Positions 52,951 to 60,835 of a DNA stretch of 64,000 bases are shown piece after piece. Position 1 is the first letter of the stretch; each line of letters opens with the position of its first letter. This DNA comes from Verrucomicrobiota bacterium (lineage in GTDB: Bacteria; Verrucomicrobiota; Verrucomicrobiia; Opitutales; Opitutaceae). Below the pieces are notes generated by a model. It did no database searches. It was not told the DNA's origin and worked only from the letters and a program-made list of their open reading frames with translations. The stretch is from NCBI GenBank assembly GCA_028293545.1, contig JAQGOP010000006.1, positions 56,488-120,487 on the forward strand, written 5' to 3'. Position numbers and translations under genes: made by a program.

Positions 52951-54635
52951 TTCAATCCTCGGCTCGACGCATGACTCCCGAAGAGCTCGCCCTGGAATTC
53001 CCGCTGGGCCCGGATTCGCTCCCGCAACCCGGAGTGCCGATGGGGTCCGTGGAGAAATATTCAAGCCGCGAGAGCCGGGCTTTTCCCGGCACGGTGCGCG
53101 ACTACTGGGTCTATGTGCCGCAACAGTATGACCCGGCGGTGCCGGCATGCGTTTTTGTGGTCCAGGATGGAGAGGATCATCTGCGCGCCGACCGGCGTTG
53201 GCGGATTCCGACGATCCTCGACAACCTGATTCATCAAAAGGCGATCCCGGTCATGATCGGCATTTTTATAAACCCGGGAGTCGTGCCGGCGGCGGCTCCT
53301 GGCGTCGCAGCGAGGCCGAACCGGAGTTTTGAGTACGACAGCTTGGGCGATGCCTATGCGCGTTTCGTGACGGAGGAAATCCTGCCGGAAATGGGGCGTC
53401 GCTATAACCTCACGCCGGACAGCAACGGCCGCGCAATCATGGGCGGAAGCAGCGGGGCGTTCTGCGCGTTCAACGTGGCCTGGGAGCGGCCCGATGTCTT
53501 TCAGCGGGTCTTGAGCATTGTCGGATCATATACCGCGATGCGCGGGGGTCACACGATGGCGGCGCGGGTGCGGTTGACGGAGCCGAAGCCCTTGCGGATT
53601 TTCCTGGAGAGCGGCAACGACGACCTGGAGGTGTTCGCGGGTCACTGGTGGGTGGGGAACTTGGATATGCTCGGGGCGCTGAGCTATGCCGGCTACGAGG
53701 TGGAGCACGCGTGGGCGAAGCATGCCGGGCATAACGACTATCACGGGTCGATGATTTTCCCGGAGGCGTTGCGCTGGTTGTGGCGGGATCACCCGAAAAA
53801 AATCTCAGCGGGTGCCGCTTCGCGCCAGGCGGTCGCGCGGGTGCTGGTTGCAGGGGAGGGATGGGGCGTGGTGGAAGGGGCGTATCCTTCGGCCGGCCCG
53901 CTGGCGGCGGGTGCGAAGGGCGAAATCTTTTTCGCGAGCGCGACGGATGGCTGCGTGTATCGAGTTGACGACGAGCGGCGGGTTGAGGTGTTCGCGCGAA
54001 ACACCGAAGGAGTGTCGGCCTTGGCGACGGCGAGCGACGGGAGGCTCATCGTCTGCCAACCGACGCACCGAAGCGTATCGTCGATCGATGGAAAAGGAGC
54101 GGTGAGCCGGTGGATTGGCGAAGTCGCTGGGTGGGGCGCGGCGGTGGCGAAGAACGGGAGCGCTTACATCACGGATAAGGCCCGGGGTTCAGTATGGCTC
54201 GCAACGCAGGAGGGGGAACATCGGGTGGTTACGGACAGTGTCGCGGCGCCCTCGGCGGTGGCTTTATCGATGGATCAATCGCAGCTGATCGTGGGCGAGG
54301 CCAATGGTCCGATCGCGCATCTTTTCACGATCCTGCCTGATGGTTCGCTGACGAATGGTTCAGCCTTTTTCCGGCTGAATCGGTGGAATGATTTTCCGGG
54401 CGGCGGAGCAAGCAGCGTGGTGGTGACACCGCGCGGATGGAGCGTGTTCGCGACGCCGGAGGGAATTCAGCTGGCCGAACCAAACGGCTTGGTCGCGGGG
54501 ATCATCTCGCTGCCGTCGCGGGCGGCTGCCGTGGGAATCTGCCTGGGAGGACGGGCGCAGGACGAACTCTACGTGAGCGATGGAGCGCGGCTTTATCGAC
54601 GGAAGATCAGGCTTGCCGATGGGCTTTGGGGTTAG
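52947..54635 (+). CDS. Esterase (Esterase D/CE1-like) fused to SMP-30-type beta-propeller
   Basis: About 562 residues. Residues 1-290 form an alpha/beta-hydrolase of the Fes/esterase D type: VRDYWVYVPQQYDPAVPACV, FVVQDGEDHLRADRRW, the nucleophile elbow IMGGSSGAFCAFN (GxSxG), Asp in FLESGNDDLEVF and His in WAKHAGHNDYHGS. Residues 310-562 read as a six-bladed gluconolactonase/SMP-30 propeller with GEIFFASATDGCVYRVDD, NGSAYITDKARGSVWLA and ELYVSDGARLYRRKI. The GTG at 52947 overlaps the upstream stop (GTGA); ATG 52971 is an alternative. There is no signal peptide. The combination suggests action on an esterified sugar or sugar lactone; the position after chelatase is unexplained. Confidence 0.8.
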   Translation: MIQSSARRMTPEELALEFPLGPDSLPQPGVPMGSVEKYSSRESRAFPGTVRDYWVYVPQQYDPAVPACVFVVQDGEDHLRADRRWRIPTILDNLIHQKAIPVMIGIFINPGVVPAAAPGVAARPNRSFEYDSLGDAYARFVTEEILPEMGRRYNLTPDSNGRAIMGGSSGAFCAFNVAWERPDVFQRVLSIVGSYTAMRGGHTMAARVRLTEPKPLRIFLESGNDDLEVFAGHWWVGNLDMLGALSYAGYEVEHAWAKHAGHNDYHGSMIFPEALRWLWRDHPKKISAGAASRQAVARVLVAGEGWGVVEGAYPSAGPLAAGAKGEIFFASATDGCVYRVDDERRVEVFARNTEGVSALATASDGRLIVCQPTHRSVSSIDGKGAVSRWIGEVAGWGAAVAKNGSAYITDKARGSVWLATQEGEHRVVTDSVAAPSAVALSMDQSQLIVGEANGPIAHLFTILPDGSLTNGSAFFRLNRWNDFPGGGASSVVVTPRGWSVFATPEGIQLAEPNGLVAGIISLPSRAAAVGICLGGRAQDELYVSDGARLYRRKIRLADGLWG

Positions 54636-54640
54636 GGCGA

Positions 54641-55243
54641 TTACCGCCACGATCCGCTGTTCGGCCTGAAATACCCGCGGATCGAAGCGGGATTGCGAAC
54701 GGCAATTTGAATGTGGGTGCGAGCCATGATGCGGGCTCCTTCGTAAAGCGGTTCGCCTTCGCAGAACACGGCTCTGACGGTGTCGAAAGTCGGGAGTGAG
54801 CGCGCTGCCCGGGCTTCATGCACGAAATTGATTACGGCACAGTCACGTTTGCGCTTCACCAGGTCGTCGTCCTTCGAACTTCCTTTTTCGTTCGAAGGCA
54901 GAGGAAAGTTCGTTTCAGAGAGCGTTGCGGCCATTTCTTTAAATCCATTCCGGACGATGCCGAGCGATTCCGCTTCTGTTAGGTCGAGACACTGTCCCAA
55001 GGCAATGATCGCTCCGATGACGAAGGGCTTTTGGATTCGCGCCTCAAACCAGCGCGGATGTGCCTTGATGAATTCTGCCCATTGCAACGCACGGGCTGGA
55101 TTATTTTCCCAAAAATACGCGCCTTCCCCAAGCCAATCGTGAGCGTTCTTGCTGCTTGCGATCACCTGTTCCCCGCGCAGCACTTTTTCGCCGACGCTCT
55201 CGTCGCAACCGTGGTAGCCTAAGACTAATGACGGCACCCCCAT
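54641..55243 (-). CDS. ADP-ribosyltransferase-like protein, candidate toxin of a two-gene module
   Basis: A 200-residue cytoplasmic protein. The pattern LVLGYHGCDESVGEKVLRGE, then ASSKNAHDWLGEGAYFWENN and ARALQWAEF, looks like the His-Gly and Tyr-Phe regions of ART-superfamily (DUF3990/PARP-like) folds. The C-terminal part has VRAVFCEGEPLYEGAR and HIQIAVRNPASIRGYF, with glutamates that could complete the H-Y-E set. It is preceded with a 3-bp gap by a 55-aa gene on the same strand, the layout of a type II toxin-antitoxin pair. I do not know a described member; function is inference from fold cues. Confidence 0.55.
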   Translation of the reverse strand: MGVPSLVLGYHGCDESVGEKVLRGEQVIASSKNAHDWLGEGAYFWENNPARALQWAEFIKAHPRWFEARIQKPFVIGAIIALGQCLDLTEAESLGIVRNGFKEMAATLSETNFPLPSNEKGSSKDDDLVKRKRDCAVINFVHEARAARSLPTFDTVRAVFCEGEPLYEGARIMARTHIQIAVRNPASIRGYFRPNSGSWR

Positions 55244-55246
55244 GGT

Positions 55247-55414
55247 TCAACGATAGCGAGGGTGGAGCTTGTTGGCTTTGGTGATAAACCCGGCTTTCAA
55301 GAGAAACGCTCGAGCCAATTCGGGGGTCGCCCGAATTTCGCGCCCGAATGCCTTCATCTCCTGGATTTCTCGTCGGATTTGAACATGGCGAGGCGGATCA
55401 AATTTTTTCTTCAT
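55247..55414 (-). CDS. 55-aa basic protein upstream of the ART-like gene, candidate antitoxin
   Basis: A short ORF of 56 codons. It starts MKKKFDPPRHVQIRREIQEM and ends with KAGFITKANKLHPRYR before TGA at 55247-55249. The ATG of the ART-like gene follows after three bases, so the two are certainly co-transcribed and perhaps coupled. The sequence is basic and largely helical (RREIQEMKAFGREIR, PELARAFLLKAG), compatible with a small DNA-binding or inhibitory partner. No Shine-Dalgarno is obvious upstream. No family recognised; the call rests on context and on the coherent amino-acid composition. Confidence 0.6.
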   Translation of the reverse strand: MKKKFDPPRHVQIRREIQEMKAFGREIRATPELARAFLLKAGFITKANKLHPRYR

Positions 55415-55551
55415 GCGTCGAAGAGTACCGGGGATTTCCGGATTTCAACTTCGATCCAGCATGTCCACGAAAATGCCAAACTGCATCGACTACAGTGTGC
55501 AAACTGCGTCGGGCCAGAAACCGCGACCCGCTTTCAACCGAGCGTTTCCGC

Positions 55552-56502
55552 TCAGCAGATCCGCCGCTTGGGTGTCAGATAACCGTCATCCCACGCGCTC
55601 ATTTTAAGCGGAAGATTGCGCCAGTAATACTTAAGGTCGTCCTGCTTCCAGCCTTCGTAGATTTGCTCCCACGTCAGCGAGCAGTGCGGATTCAGCGAGC
55701 GGTTTTCCACTTCCTCGTCGAGCGGTTGGTACCGAACGTCGAGCGAGAGGCGGATGCGATCCTTGAACTGGCAACGCAACGCCTTGTGGATCGTATGGCA
55801 CGGAAATGTAAGCACGTCGCCGACCTGATAGTCGCCTTCCATCCATTCGGTTTCAGTCGGGCAGAGCGGCACGGCAAAACCGCCGGCACCTTTCGCCGGC
55901 TGCACGGGCAGGTACCCCTGGCGGTGAGAACCTCTCAGCACCGTCAGGCCGCCGAGCGACTTCGGGCAGTCGCCGACGGGAAACCAGCACGTCCAGGTGT
56001 TGGTCGTGCCCTGGATGTACGGGAAATCCTGATGCGGCGGAGTCGGGACCATGCACGTGTGCGGCGTGATCATGCGCGCGATGTGACGCGGGTGGACGAG
56101 CACCTCGCGCCCGAACAGCGTGCGATAAATCTCCACCAGGCGCGGGTGGTGCGGGATGCGGTGGAAACGCTCCAGCTTCTGCGTGTCGTGGTAGGCGTCG
56201 GCCGTCACGCCCACATCCGTGCGGTGCATCTCCTCCTCCGTGAGGCGATTGATTGCATCGTAATCGACGAGTCCACCGAGCGCATCCTGCCCGGGCTGGC
56301 GCCAGCCATATTTATCCACGACTCCGAGCATGTCAGCCCGCAGCGCCATGATTTCGTCCACAGGCAAACGCTGCTTGAAAAAGAGATAGCCCTCCTCCGC
56401 GGCCCGCGCGCGCAACGCGACGGGATCGGCGAGCAGCGCGGTGGAGTCGACGAACTCGGTTTTCGTCACTGAACGCGGGGCCAGGGTCGGGGCGGTGGAC
56501 AT
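55552..56502 (-). CDS. Phytanoyl-CoA dioxygenase (PhyH) family protein
   Basis: A 316-residue Fe(II)/2-oxoglutarate oxygenase. The double-stranded beta-helix carries the iron motif TPPHQDFPYIQGT (HxD) about residue 160 and the distal His in CHTIHKALRCQFKDRIRLS with Arg for 2-oxoglutarate. N-terminal EEGYLFFKQRLPVDEIMALR and the mid-part GGLTVLRGSHRQGYLPVQP are typical PhyH features. The ATG at 56502 was preferred over 56601 since the extension is low-complexity and absent from the family. The substrate is not predictable. It is divergent from the GNAT gene. Confidence 0.88.
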   Translation of the reverse strand: MSTAPTLAPRSVTKTEFVDSTALLADPVALRARAAEEGYLFFKQRLPVDEIMALRADMLGVVDKYGWRQPGQDALGGLVDYDAINRLTEEEMHRTDVGVTADAYHDTQKLERFHRIPHHPRLVEIYRTLFGREVLVHPRHIARMITPHTCMVPTPPHQDFPYIQGTTNTWTCWFPVGDCPKSLGGLTVLRGSHRQGYLPVQPAKGAGGFAVPLCPTETEWMEGDYQVGDVLTFPCHTIHKALRCQFKDRIRLSLDVRYQPLDEEVENRSLNPHCSLTWEQIYEGWKQDDLKYYWRNLPLKMSAWDDGYLTPKRRIC

Positions 56503-56638
56503 GGGAAACGGCGGCAACGTGGGGCAGGAAAAGCCGTGGGGCAAGGAGCAAGGATTGGGTGCAGGCCAGACGATGGGCCCGCGGGCCCCTCGCGCCCGCA
56601 TCTTTACTTGGATTCAAAATCCCCCCACGAATATTCGC

Positions 56639-57139
56639 GTGACCCCGCCGCCCGCCACCCTTCGCCGTGCGACCCTGGCCGATGTCGCCGCCGCCCTCGC
56701 CTGGTCGCCCACCCGCGAGAGCCTTCAGCAGTGGGCGGGCTCGACGGTTCGCTGGCCCGCTTCAACCGAATCGTTATGGGCGGATATCAACGCAGCGGAC
56801 GCCACCACCTTCGCGCTCGATGCTCCGCCGCATGGGTTGGTGGGCTTTGGCCAGGTGCGCTATCGGGAAAAAACCTTCGGCCACCTCGCGCGCATTATCG
56901 TGTCGCCGCGGCATCGTGGCTCCGGGTTCGGCCGCGTGCTCTGCCGGGCGCTCATGCGCGAAGCTCCCCGGCTGCACAATATCACGTGCTTCACCCTGTA
57001 TGTGTTCACCGACAACCCCGGCGCCATCGCGCTTTATCACTCACTCGGATTTGAGGACAAGAACTTCCACCCGGACTATCCCAACGTGATGCTCATGGAA
57101 GCGCCGCTGCACACGATGCCGGTTGAAGAGGGCGACTGA
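56639..57139 (+). CDS. GNAT family N-acetyltransferase
   Basis: About 166 residues of a GNAT-fold acyltransferase: LRRATLADVAAALAW at the N-terminus, LARIIVSPRHRGSGFGRVLC (the acetyl-CoA-binding Q/RxxGxG/A loop), CFTLYVFTDNPGAIALYHSLGFEDKN, the signature for alpha4/beta7. The start is unclear: GTG 56639 precedes the family region; ATG 56576 adds 21 residues. The substrate, protein N-terminus, ribosomal or small molecule, is unknown. The gene is divergent from PhyH. Confidence 0.85.
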   Translation: MTPPPATLRRATLADVAAALAWSPTRESLQQWAGSTVRWPASTESLWADINAADATTFALDAPPHGLVGFGQVRYREKTFGHLARIIVSPRHRGSGFGRVLCRALMREAPRLHNITCFTLYVFTDNPGAIALYHSLGFEDKNFHPDYPNVMLMEAPLHTMPVEEGD

Positions 57140-57213
57140 TAAAATTCCGCGTTGGGGAAATCCGCCTTGGGGTTTTTTGGCCGCGAATGGATGCGAACCT
57201 GGGCGTTCATGGG

Positions 57214-57246
57214 AAAAAAAGCCCGCGTCTCGGTTGAGACGCGGGC
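57214..57246 (-). terminator. Rho-independent terminator of the EF-hand gene
   Basis: Stem GCCCGCGTCTC and its complement around AACC, followed on the minus strand by a run of T (AAAAAAA on the plus strand at 57214-57220). It lies 28 bp after the EF-hand gene's stop on that strand. Confidence 0.88.
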
Positions 57247-57274
57247 CGGTGAGTGATGCGGGGACGTTCGCGGC

Positions 57275-57733
57275 TTACTTGTCTTTCTTCATCATCTTGT
57301 GGCCCGCGGTCATCTCGCTCAGCGAGAGGTAACCGTCGCCGTCAGTGTCCATCTTGGCGAACATCGCCTCCGAACCCGCGGCATGCTCGTCGGCAGTGAT
57401 TTGGCCGTCGCCGTTCGCATCAATCATGTGGATTTTTTCGGCGGCCGATTTTTCGGACTTCATGTGATCGCCTTTGGCCGCGTGCATGGCGTTCATTTCG
57501 TCCGCGGTCACGATGCCGTCGTTGTTCGCGTCCATCTTTGCGAACATCATCTTGGCGCCGACGGCGTGCTCGGCGCGCGAGATTTTTCCATCACCGTCGG
57601 TGTCCATCGCCTTGAATTTCGCTTCGGCGGATTCCATGTCGTTGGCGAACGCGGGGACCGCGAGGAGGGCGAAAGCACAGGCCGCGATGAGAGCCGGAAG
57701 GGATTTGGGAGTGTAATTTTCTGAGGTATTCAT
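57275..57733 (-). CDS. Exported EF-hand calcium-binding protein
   Basis: A 152-residue protein with a signal peptide (PALIAACAFALLAVPAFAND). Four EF-hand loops are clear: DTDGDGKISRAEH, DANNDGIVTADEM, DANGDGQITADEH and DTDGDGYLSLSEM, paired as two lobes with a His/Met/Lys-rich linker (HAAKGDHMKSEKS). It probably binds calcium in the periplasm or at the surface. The start is ATG 57733; an AGGACGAGG-like stretch lies about 15 bp upstream. An intrinsic terminator follows the stop codon. Confidence 0.9.
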   Translation of the reverse strand: MNTSENYTPKSLPALIAACAFALLAVPAFANDMESAEAKFKAMDTDGDGKISRAEHAVGAKMMFAKMDANNDGIVTADEMNAMHAAKGDHMKSEKSAAEKIHMIDANGDGQITADEHAAGSEAMFAKMDTDGDGYLSLSEMTAGHKMMKKDK

Positions 57734-57908
57734 GGCGAAAGAATAACCTCGTCCTTCAAGAGATGATACCGGGCGGATTACTGGCTAAATAATGGGGAAG
57801 CGCCCCGATGCCCTGGGTTGCTTTCCCGGCGGCACGGAAACTAACGCCTGATTTCCACTGCGCGACGGATTGACCGAGAACTGACCAACCTCCTCACTCG
57901 CCTACATC

Positions 57909-58652
57909 ATGGAATGGCTTTCCGATCCGCAGATTTGGGTTTCGCTCCTCACGCTCACCGGTTTGGAGATCGTGCTCGGCATTGATAACGTGATTTTCAT
58001 CTCGATCCTCGCCGGCAAACTCCCGCATAGCCAGCAGGCGAAGGCGCGGCAGCTCGGCCTTTCGCTCGCCCTGATCACGCGCGTCATTTTGCTCTGCAGC
58101 ATTTCATGGCTCATGAGCCTGACGAAAGTCCTGTTCGTCCTGCCGCTCGTGCAGGCGGACATCACGGGCAAGAGCCTCATCCTCCTCGCGGGCGGATTGT
58201 TTCTAATCGGGAAGAGCGTCGTGGAGATCCACGAAAAACTGGAAAGTCCCGACGGTCATGAGACCAAGGGAAAAGTGCCGGCTTCGTTCAGTGGCGCGAT
58301 CGTGCAGATTTTGCTGCTCGATATTGTGTTCTCGCTCGACTCGGTGATCACGGCGGTCGGCATGGCGAATCACCTCTGGGTGATGATCGTCGCAGTGATC
58401 CTGGCGCTCGGCGTGATGTTGATGTTCGCGGGGCTGATCGGCGATTTCGTGAACCGTCACCCGACGCTCAAGATGCTGGCGCTGAGTTTCCTGATCCTGA
58501 TCGGCGTGACGCTCGTCGGCGAATCGCTCGGCCAGCACATCCCGAAGGGCTACATCTATTTCTCGATGACGTTCGCGTGCCTGGTGGAAATGCTGAATCT
58601 CCGGCTGCGCGCCAAGAGCAAGCCGGTGGAGCTGCACCAGCCATATCGGTAA
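57909..58652 (+). CDS. TerC family integral membrane protein
   Basis: A 247-residue protein with seven to eight membrane helices. Family signatures are LTLTGLEIVLGIDNVIFISIL at the N-terminus and the mirrored LLLDIVFSLDSVITAVGMA after the middle loop; the acidic residues (GIDN, SLDS) bind or conduct metal ions. The hydrophilic loop HEKLESPDGHETKGKV is between them. TerC/Alx/MeeY proteins export manganese or act in metallation of exported proteins, and tellurite resistance is a historical label. A riboswitch for Mn(II) is common upstream of such genes; the 175 bp upstream give no secure match. Confidence 0.92.
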   Translation: MEWLSDPQIWVSLLTLTGLEIVLGIDNVIFISILAGKLPHSQQAKARQLGLSLALITRVILLCSISWLMSLTKVLFVLPLVQADITGKSLILLAGGLFLIGKSVVEIHEKLESPDGHETKGKVPASFSGAIVQILLLDIVFSLDSVITAVGMANHLWVMIVAVILALGVMLMFAGLIGDFVNRHPTLKMLALSFLILIGVTLVGESLGQHIPKGYIYFSMTFACLVEMLNLRLRAKSKPVELHQPYR

Positions 58653-58653
58653 A

Positions 58654-58678
58654 GTAGCGCAGGCGGCCCGCCTGCTCC
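58654..58678 (+). repeat. Family A repeat, copy 8
   Basis: An exact 25-bp copy (core GCAGGCGGCCCGCCTGC) that starts one base after the TAA stop of the TerC gene. A shortened relative (GAAGCCCGCCTGCTTCGG) lies at 58718-58735, between this and the copy at 58825. Confidence 0.9.
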
Positions 58679-58824
58679 GACGATTGGGTGACCTGGGAAT
58701 TTGGAGGATTCGATCCCAGAAGCCCGCCTGCTTCGGGAAAGTTGAAAGGGGCAGGTTGAGAGTTGAAGGGAAAGGGTGATCGGGTCCTTCAACTTTCAAC
58801 CTGGTTCCTTCTTTCAACTCCAAC

Positions 58825-58848
58825 GGGCAGGCGGGCCGCTTGCGCTAC
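58825..58848 (-). repeat. Family A repeat, copy 10 (supplies a stop)
   Basis: In reverse orientation: GTAGCGCAAGCGGCCCGCCTG with one change in the core. Its TAG (complement of 58845-58847) is the stop of the small basic ORF at 58845-58976. Confidence 0.85.
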
Positions 58849-58976
58849 TTTTTCTTCGGCGGCTTCGCGGCGGGAGGGTTCGACGGCTTGATGAATTTCG
58901 ACTGGACGTGATGCGTCTTTGAAAAGCGCACGGTGGCTTTCCGGTCTTTGTTGGTCGGGAGATATTTGGCGCCCAT
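58845..58976 (-). CDS. 43-aa basic protein of unknown function
   Basis: A short ORF reading MGAKYLPTNKDRKATVRFSK then HHVQSKFIKPSNPP and a Lys/Pro/Ala tail (AAKPPKKK). The composition (11 Lys/Arg, no acidic run) recalls ribosome-associated or nucleic-acid-binding peptides, and codon choice is like neighbouring genes. Its stop is supplied by a family A repeat, as for several proven genes in this window, which supports it being real. A longer frame to 59099 exists but lacks coherent sequence. Function unknown. Confidence 0.5.
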   Translation of the reverse strand: MGAKYLPTNKDRKATVRFSKTHHVQSKFIKPSNPPAAKPPKKK

Positions 58977-59141
58977 GGAAGAAGGGCGGCGATCTTCGCC
59001 GCAGGTCGCAACCAGAAACGGCGGAGAGGTGCAGGCGGGAGACATTCTTAAGCCTGAGCCTCCGCGAAAAAAAAGGCCCGGCCGCTGCGGCTGTGCCAAC
59101 TAGGAATACTGTTATGCACGAAGCCGCCGCATCCGCATCCG

Positions 59142-59417
59142 TTGAATCAAGCCGCAGAAGTGCTGCCGCGAAAACTGGGCGGTCCCAAACGTAACAATCG
59201 CGGCATCGCAGTGATCGAACTCGCGCTCGTCGCCGTCGGGGCAGAGCCGAGTGAAAAGCAATCGAAGCGCTTAGAATCGATCCGTCGCTGGGAAGCAGAG
59301 CCGCGTTGGTCGCGTCTGGCGCTCGTCACTCTCGAAAAACCCCTAACGCCTGAGACCTTGTTGATGATGGGCCCACAGGAAGCCGGCGCTCGGATCGCTG
59401 CGATTCTCGGCGAGTAG
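59142..59417 (+). CDS. Short ORF, uncertain
   Basis: A frame of 91 residues with a TTG start (LPRKLGGPKRNNRGIAVIEL, SEKQSKRLESIRRWEAEPRW, LTPETLLMMGPQEAGARIAA). The composition is protein-like and it ends naturally, but no family is recognised, and a start codon with a ribosome-binding site is not evident. It lies at the edge of the decayed region after the TerC cluster and may be the tail of a lost gene. Confidence 0.3.
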   Translation: MNQAAEVLPRKLGGPKRNNRGIAVIELALVAVGAEPSEKQSKRLESIRRWEAEPRWSRLALVTLEKPLTPETLLMMGPQEAGARIAAILGE

Positions 59418-59482
59418 CCGAACAAAAGGCGTACGTGATGGGTACGGACTCATCCCGAGATCACGCACGCCCACAATCGGTC

Positions 59483-59716
59483 TTATGTTTCCTCCTCCGC
59501 CATCCCTAGTTCGCGCGCGCGCAGCTCAACCAGCTCCTTCGGAAACGGCGACCGTAGGGTCAGGAGCGTCAGTGCCCCGTATTTTCCCAGAGAAATCGCC
59601 TCCTCTCGCAGAATGATATTTTGAAAGCTCCGCTGATGAACCGCCGGAAAAACATATGTCGCCGTTAATGTGCCTTCAATGATCTCCCTGACGGGTCGGT
59701 CTTCGTTCCTCAGCTT
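59483..59716 (-). pseudogene. 3' remnant of an unidentified gene next to hsd fragments
   Basis: Reads KLRNEDRPVREIIEGTL, then YVFPAVHQRSFQNIILREEA, ISLGKYGALTLLTLRSPFP and KELVELRARELGMAEEET before the stop. It has ordinary protein composition and no start of its own; the upstream part of the frame overlaps the antisense of the hsd fragment. No family recognised. Because it directly follows the hsdR/hsdS chimera on the same strand, it probably came from the same lost island. Confidence 0.45.
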
Positions 59717-59726
59717 TGTCGTGGCG

Positions 59727-60137
59727 CTAAAGGAAGTCTCCAATCTTAACCTGCTCGTTGAAGTCGGGCAGAAGCAGATCGAGATAGGAAAATATCTGCT
59801 CATTTAAGCTACACCGCAGTGTCATCACGGCATTGTTATCCATGGCCTTCCTGAATGTTTTACTCCTCAGGTAAAATGCCATGAACTTATGGTAAGACTG
59901 GTCGGACTTCCCAAGGTCCTCATTGTCGAGAAGCAGAGAGACCTCCTGAAGTGTGCGCTCAATCTCGTCGGGCTTAGCGGCAGGGTTGATCTTTTGAAGG
60001 CTGTCCCTGAAGACCGTTGGGAAAATATTGGAATGTTGGTCCCACGTCGCGCCTTTCAGGGAAAGATAGCGGTAGCCCAAGCGGTTGAGATGCAGCAGCG
60101 CCGGAATCTTAACTCGGGAGTCCTCGGTAAACTTCAT
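59727..60137 (-). pseudogene. Chimeric type I restriction remnant (HsdR N-terminus joined to HsdS-like tail)
   Basis: Residues 1-76 (MKFTEDSRVKIPALLHLNRL, YLSLKGATWDQHSNIFP, LLLDNEDLG) are the start of a type I restriction HsdR. From about residue 77 the sequence changes to YHKFMAFYLRSKTFRKAM and LLLPDFNEQVKIGDFL, which resembles the target-recognition/C-terminal spacer of HsdS. The junction is near 59909. A protein of 136 residues cannot act as either subunit; hsdM and the motor domains are missing. The stretch is also lower in GC than its neighbours. An intra-operon deletion of a horizontally acquired hsd locus explains it. Confidence 0.65.
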
Positions 60138-60748
60138 GCTTGGGGTTAGGCGACGGTGAATCTCCTGCTTTTAAGCAGGCGCAGATGAGGAATTGAGCAT
60201 CGATCTGTTCATAGAGGGCAGCCTCGGGGCTTGCTGAACAGTCTGGACAATTCAAAACAACGTCAGGGTGCGCAATGACGGTTTGTTTCGGGCCTTGGGA
60301 ATATCCCGACGCCTATCAGCGGGGTGAATCGACAAAACACGGCCTAGTCGCCCCCGGCCGACTTGGCCCTCTGGGGGCCCGAACCGGTCGCCGTTTGGCT
60401 CGTGTAAGCCCCTAGTTGGCAAAACGTGGGCTACCCGGACAAGAACCGAAGCGGCTTCGGAAAAAAAGTAGGGTGAAAGTGACGGGAGTTGAACCCAGCC
60501 CGGCTCATTCGGTACCAGCGAATCAAACTAACTCGTAGCGCGTGCCACCATTGGTGACGTGACTGATGGCCAAAGGCGACAAGACGTAAACGGTGACCAT
60601 TCCGGCCACCGGGTGTGGCACTCATCAAATCGAACTAACCGAGGCCATAGCTGATCTATGGACCTATAGCGCCACATTGAGGGTTCGAACTGCGCGAAAT
60701 TACAGCCTATCCCCTTACAGAACTCGGTTCAAATATCACTTTGGGCCG
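60138..60748. other. Non-coding region of about 610 bp with tRNA-like motif
   Basis: No ORF with coding character was seen. On the minus strand the sequence complementary to 60472-60498 reads like the 3' end of a tRNA: a T-arm GGGTTCAACTCCC, a 3'-acceptor-like TCACTTTCACC, then a T run. Two TTAGTTYGATT-containing blocks (around 60525 and 60635) resemble each other. The 5' half of a tRNA was not found. It could be an attachment-site scar of the island that brought the hsd fragments. Confidence 0.4.
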
Positions 60749-60785
60749 AAAAAATGGGGCCATTGAACTTTGTTCAAATGGCCCC
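60749..60785 (-). terminator. Intrinsic terminator of the rng gene
   Basis: GGGGCCATTGAAC at 60756-60768 pairs with GTTCAAATGGCCCC at 60772-60785 (one bulged base); on the minus strand a run of six T follows (AAAAAA at 60749-60754). It lies 50 bp after the rng stop codon. Confidence 0.85.
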
Positions 60786-60835
60786 ACGACTCGGGTCTCA
60801 TGCCCGCAACTCAGTTCAAATGTTCGGGGAGAACC

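Noticed and set aside
57734..57908. Possible yybP-ykoY (Mn) riboswitch upstream of terC
   Set aside because: A GGGGAAGCGCCCC hairpin and a CTAACGCCTGA stretch are present, but the conserved GGGGAGTAG and the second loop cannot be placed with confidence. A covariance-model search (Rfam RF00080) would decide.
60440..60740. Complete tRNA gene on the minus strand
   Set aside because: A T-arm and 3' end are recognisable but no matching 5' acceptor strand, D-arm or anticodon arm could be paired; tRNAscan-SE or Aragorn could test this.
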